Source: an uncultured Clostridia bacterium (lineage in GTDB: Bacteria; Bacillota; Clostridia; Oscillospirales; CAG-272). Taken from it: a stretch of DNA of 9,315 bases. Of this stretch, positions 7,287 through 9,315 are shown piece after piece. Position 1 is the first letter of the stretch; each line of letters begins with the position of its first letter. The notes below the pieces were generated by a model. It saw nothing but the letters and a program-made list of their open reading frames with translations, searched no databases and was not told the origin of the DNA. The stretch covers positions 1 through 9,315 of the forward strand of contig CAJGCM010000082.1 in assembly GCA_904501765.1 (NCBI GenBank), given 5' to 3'. The position numbers and the translations under genes were made by a program.

Positions 7287-7479
7287 ATCAAATCTGGAAC
7301 CGGACCCAAACACGGAGGCATAAAAACGAAAAACACAGTAAAAAATAAAACACGGTAAAAAGCAAAAAAACACGGCAAATCCTTTCGGACTTGCCGTGTT
7401 TGGTCTGAGTGTAACATTGCGTTAAGCTCGGCGTGCGCGGCCGCCGAGTAGCAAACACGATTTAGTATGCAGAGCATAC
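7287..7479. repeat. Repeat unit 2
   Basis: This is a full 193-bp unit with terminator-type hairpin 7369-7400 and palindrome 7465-7479. Differences from unit 1 include a TAACATT in place of CAACATT after the tRNA-end match, a GTGCGCGG in place of GTGTGCGG, and one base change in the T-arm match (ATTTAG). Confidence 0.9.
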
Positions 7480-7671
7480 ATCAAATCTGGAACCGGACCC
7501 AAACACGGAGGCATAAAAACGAAAAACACAGTAAAAAATAAAATATAGTAAAAAGCAAAAAACACGGCAAATCCTTTCGGACTTGCCGTGTTTGGTCTGA
7601 GTGCAACATTGCGTTAAGCTCGGCGTGCGCGGCCGCCGAGTAGCAAACACGATTTGGTATGCAGAGCATAC
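7480..7671. repeat. Repeat unit 3
   Basis: This is a full 192-bp unit with terminator-type hairpin 7561-7592 and palindrome 7657-7671. It is closest in sequence to unit 4 in the A/T-rich tract (AAATATAGTAAAAAGC), which suggests units were added stepwise. Confidence 0.9.
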
Positions 7672-7794
7672 ATCAAATCTGGAACCGGACCCAAACACGG
7701 AGGCATAAAAACGAAAACACAGTAAAAAATAAAATATAGTAAAAAGCAAAAAACACGGCAAATCCTTTCGGACTTGCCGTGTTTGGTCTGAGTG
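7672..7794. repeat. Repeat unit 4, partial, fused to the tRNA gene
   Basis: This covers 123 bp of the unit and ends inside the tRNA acceptor stem at GTCTGAGTG. From 7795 on, the sequence is tRNA body rather than the 43-bp G/C-rich segment of the other units. It contains the functional tRNA terminator and is probably the ancestral copy. Confidence 0.85.
7752..7783 (-). terminator. Intrinsic terminator of tRNA-Pro
   Basis: A 14-bp stem (one G-T pair) with a GAAA tetraloop, read on the minus strand, starts directly after the tRNA CCA and is followed by TTTTGCTTTTTACT. The same hairpin recurs at 7561-7592, 7369-7400 and 7176-7207 in the other repeat units. Confidence 0.9.
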
Positions 7795-7859
7795 ACACGA
7801 TTTGAACGTGCGACCTCTACCACCCCAAGGTAGCGCTCTACCATCTGAGCCACACCCAG
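7784..7859 (-). tRNA. tRNA-Pro (anticodon GGG)
   Basis: The 76-nt minus-strand sequence folds as a full cloverleaf. The acceptor is CTGGGTG/CACTCAG with one G-T pair. The D arm is GCTC/GAGC with an 8-nt loop containing GG. The anticodon stem is CTACC/GGTAG with loop TTGGGGT (anticodon GGG, G37). The variable loop is 5 nt, the T arm GCACG/CGTGT with loop TTCAAAT, the discriminator is A73, and CCA is encoded. C1-G72 with A73 matches the bacterial proline tRNA identity elements. It decodes CCC and probably CCU. Its T loop starts TTCAAAT, the standard form. The 3' end abuts the terminator and is the segment copied in the tandem repeats. Confidence 0.95.
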
Positions 7860-7878
7860 ATAATTTGGATTTCTCCGT

Positions 7879-7913
7879 CGGTTGAAACCGCAAAATGCCT
7901 GCATCTCTTGCAG
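7879..7913 (-). other. tRNA-Pro 5' leader with two small hairpins
   Basis: Between promoter and tRNA the transcript could form CTGCA/TGCAG (7899-7913, 5-nt loop) and CGGT/ACCG (7879-7890). These are probably removed by 5' maturation; no regulatory role is evident. Confidence 0.35.
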
Positions 7914-7922
7914 AGCCTTTAT

Positions 7923-7951
7923 ATTATATCACCGAAGAATAGAAAAGTCAA
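7923..7951 (-). promoter_or_regulatory. Sigma-A promoter of tRNA-Pro
   Basis: On the minus strand TTGACT (7946-7951) is followed after exactly 17 nt by TATAAT (7923-7928). Transcription would start near 7916, about 57 nt before the tRNA. This is an almost perfect housekeeping promoter, as expected for a tRNA gene. Confidence 0.88.
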
Positions 7952-8150
7952 GTGATTTTTTTAAAAATGTGAAATAAAAATTCTTGGCACCGAAAAGGGC
8001 GCTTGTGAGCGGTAAATCTCGGCTGAAAGGATAATTTGAGAGGCGCTGTTTTCGCAGCGCCTCCTTTAACTTGCATTTTGCGACGAGCGCAGGACTCCGC
8101 TTTTTATGAAATCTCGGTTCTTTTTTGCAGGCTGCTTTTTTTGCTGCATT
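7952..8150. other. Intergenic region without a recognisable gene
   Basis: About 200 bp lie between the tRNA promoter and the end of the DUF5107 gene. It holds an A/T-rich tract next to the promoter, which may act as an UP-like element, and one G/C-rich hairpin (8040-8063). I see no coding frame, RNA gene or repeat in it. Confidence 0.6.
8040..8063. terminator. Hairpin, possible terminator of the DUF5107 gene
   Basis: A 9-bp perfect stem (GAGGCGCTG/CAGCGCCTC) with a 6-nt loop lies about 90 nt downstream of the minus-strand gene's stop. Tails are only weakly U-rich on either strand (TCAAATTAT on minus, CTTTAAC on plus), so the terminator call is moderate. Confidence 0.5.
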
Positions 8151-9315
8151 TTAATCTCTTATTATGTCTCCGCCCATAAGCCAATCCAGGTTTGCAAACA
8201 TACGGAAATCGGCAAAGGTGGGAGGGGTGATATTTTCCTCGTCAAATTTTTCACCGCGGGCCTCCGCTTTCTTTCGTTCGGTTTCAATCCACAAATCCAA
8301 AGATATAGTTTCGCACTCTCGAATGTCCGGAACGATAATTCCACCGTCCTTATAGAGTATTTCCTCGGCTGCAGATATATCTCCATTGTCCAGCAGGGCA
8401 AAGGCATAATAAACTGCGCACCGGGGCTCGTTTTTCATATTTTCGGGTAGGCTCTCGTAAAGGCTTCTTATCTCGCCGAAGCGCCTGTTGTTATAAAGGG
8501 AGCGTAAAACCTCTTTGGCAAGTGAAATGTCCGAAGGGCAGAGCTTATGAGCACGGAGCATATAGTCAACCTCTGCCGTATGCCTGCCGCTATCCCGGTA
8601 AAGAATAGCCAAGGCGTAATGCGCCCAGGGGGAAGGGGAGAGGCGTATTGACTTTTTCAAGAGAGTTTTTGCCTTGTCGTAGTTTCCGTCAACGAAGTAC
8701 ATAAGTCCTAACTGAAGAGCGCAGAACCAATTATTCTTGTCAGCGCGCTTCGATGCCGCAAGGAGCTTTTCAAGCCACTCCTTTCCGAATATGTAAGACA
8801 CAGGCGGCTCCGAGACGGAATGCTCACCAAGTGTGCCACGTTCCAGCAGGGAGAGGAAGGGGGATTGCTCCTCGGTGATTTTTCCAAAATCCAGGTATGC
8901 GCACATATCGTCCTCACCGCATATTTTGCGTCTCGTCTGCTCTAATGCGCCCCAGCCGTCAGCAGAAAGAATCAGCTCTTCAGCAGGTGTTCTCGCCATT
9001 TCCTTGGTTGAGCGAAGCAGCTTCTCCAAGTCTTCTCTCGTGATAAGCTCATTCAAGCGTGCAGCACTCTCGTCTCTTGCCTCACGCCAATCTCCGTGAG
9101 TCTTTCTTTTATCCGTGTGAATTGCTCCATAAGCCTCCACCCATTCCCAAACGGTCTTGGGAGGCATAGGAAGGCACTCATATTGAGTTTTTGCTATACC
9201 CGCCTGAATTTCGTTATAGCTTCCGCTCTCCTCGTCTGCGGTGAGGAAGTTCTTCCATCTGTCACCGCCTCGGCTATTACCCCAAACGAAGAGTTTGCGC
9301 CCCTTGAGGCGGTCG
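8151..9315 (-). CDS. DUF5107 / tetratricopeptide-repeat protein, C-terminal part (5' end outside window)
   Basis: The minus-strand frame is open from the right edge to the TAA at 8151-8153, giving 387 residues. The ATG at 9165-9167 is internal, because the upstream frame is clearly coding: KGRKLFVWGNSRGGDRW, EIQAGIAKTQYE, then CLPMPPKTVWEWVEAYG. This block is characteristic of proteins with an N-terminal DUF5107 domain followed by tetratricopeptide repeats. After it come a helical region with an acidic, tryptophan-containing stretch and TPR-like helix pairs around visible residues 190-330 (NWFCALQLGLMYFVDGNYDK, PWAHYALAILYRDSGR, AVYYAFALLDNGDISAAEE). The protein ends near an FANLDWLMGGD motif. 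DUF5107 proteins are large, and members often sit in carbohydrate-related settings in gut bacteria, but the biochemical role is not established. There is no functional link to the hsd operon. Confidence 0.85.
   Translation of the reverse strand, partial: DRLKGRKLFVWGNSRGGDRWKNFLTADEESGSYNEIQAGIAKTQYECLPMPPKTVWEWVEAYGAIHTDKRKTHGDWREARDESAARLNELITREDLEKLLRSTKEMARTPAEELILSADGWGALEQTRRKICGEDDMCAYLDFGKITEEQSPFLSLLERGTLGEHSVSEPPVSYIFGKEWLEKLLAASKRADKNNWFCALQLGLMYFVDGNYDKAKTLLKKSIRLSPSPWAHYALAILYRDSGRHTAEVDYMLRAHKLCPSDISLAKEVLRSLYNNRRFGEIRSLYESLPENMKNEPRCAVYYAFALLDNGDISAAEEILYKDGGIIVPDIRECETISLDLWIETERKKAEARGEKFDEENITPPTFADFRMFANLDWLMGGDIIRD

Larger units (their letters stand above)
7094..7794. repeat. 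Tandem array of about 3.6 copies of a 192-193 bp unit beside tRNA-Pro
   Basis: Units begin at 7094, 7287, 7480 and 7672 (periods 193, 193 and 192). The fourth is cut short where it becomes the tRNA gene. Copies differ by only a handful of substitutions and A-run length changes. Read on the minus strand, a full unit contains in order: a 15-bp palindrome (GTATGCAGAGCATAC), a 10-bp match to the tRNA T arm, a G/C-rich hairpin, the last 11 nt of the tRNA including CCA, the 14-bp terminator hairpin, and an A/T-rich tract. Reading frames cross the array (starting MLCIPNRVCYSAAAH or similar), but they only translate the repeat and show no domain, so I call no genes here. No spacer/repeat structure of CRISPR type is present. 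Confidence 0.93.

Noticed and set aside
7208..7600. Additional tRNA genes or tRNA pseudogenes in units 1-3
   Set aside because: Only the acceptor 3' strand with CCA and a short T-arm match are present. No D arm or anticodon arm can be folded, so I treat them as tRNA-end fragments within repeats.
7094..7794. CRISPR array
   Set aside because: The period is about 193 bp, the whole unit is conserved with no variable spacers, and no cas genes are present.
7095..7904. Several overlapping minus-strand open frames of 62-143 codons across the tandem array
   Set aside because: They are translations of the same repeat in different frames, run through tRNA and terminator DNA, contain low-complexity F/C-rich stretches and lack ribosome binding sites.
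8127..8150. Hairpin GCAG...CTGC with T run just after the DUF5107 stop
   Set aside because: The stem is only 4-5 bp and the T run lies in the loop, so it is not a credible terminator on either strand.
8106..8450. Plus-strand open frame with a hydrophobic start
   Set aside because: Most of it is antisense to the clearly coding DUF5107/TPR gene, and it has no ribosome binding site or homology that I recognise.

Overview
The window looks like chromosomal DNA of a low-to-moderate G+C Firmicute, most likely a gut-type clostridium (Oscillospirales-like). This is inferred from AGGAG-type ribosome binding sites, a consensus sigma-A promoter, the DUF5107/TPR protein at the right edge and general codon use. 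No species can be named from sequence reading alone.

Left two thirds (1-6745, plus strand): a type I restriction-modification operon with an unusual insert. The order is hsdM (3' end only), hsdS, a TIR-domain protein, a polytopic membrane protein, then hsdR. The genes overlap by 4 nt (hsdM/hsdS stop-start region, membrane gene/hsdR) or are separated by 4 and 57 nt, so they probably form one transcription unit. HsdM and HsdS make the sequence-specific methylase and HsdR adds the nuclease/translocase motor. The TIR and membrane genes are not R-M subunits. They occupy the same slot, between hsdS and hsdR, that the anticodon nuclease gene prrC occupies in the Escherichia coli EcoprrI locus. The natural hypothesis is a second-line, cell-suicide type defence tied to the R-M complex: a TIR NAD-consuming enzyme with a membrane partner. 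This is the most interesting part of the window. hsdS, tir and the membrane gene are visibly more A/T-rich in codon third positions than hsdR.

Middle (6746-7860): a strong hairpin terminator between convergent genes, then a decayed XRE-type regulator on the minus strand. Its 5' end runs into an array of about 3.6 tandem copies of a 192-193 bp unit, and its 3' end appears frameshifted. The array abuts a tRNA-Pro(GGG) gene (minus strand). Every repeat unit carries the tRNA's last nucleotides including CCA plus the tRNA's own terminator hairpin. Each full unit also holds a second fragment matching the tRNA T arm, separated from the first by 43 bp. The array therefore looks like repeated duplication of a tRNA 3' end.

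Right part (7861-9315): a perfect-spacing promoter for the tRNA, about 200 bp of non-coding DNA with one hairpin, then the C-terminal part of a DUF5107/tetratricopeptide protein on the minus strand that runs off the window edge.
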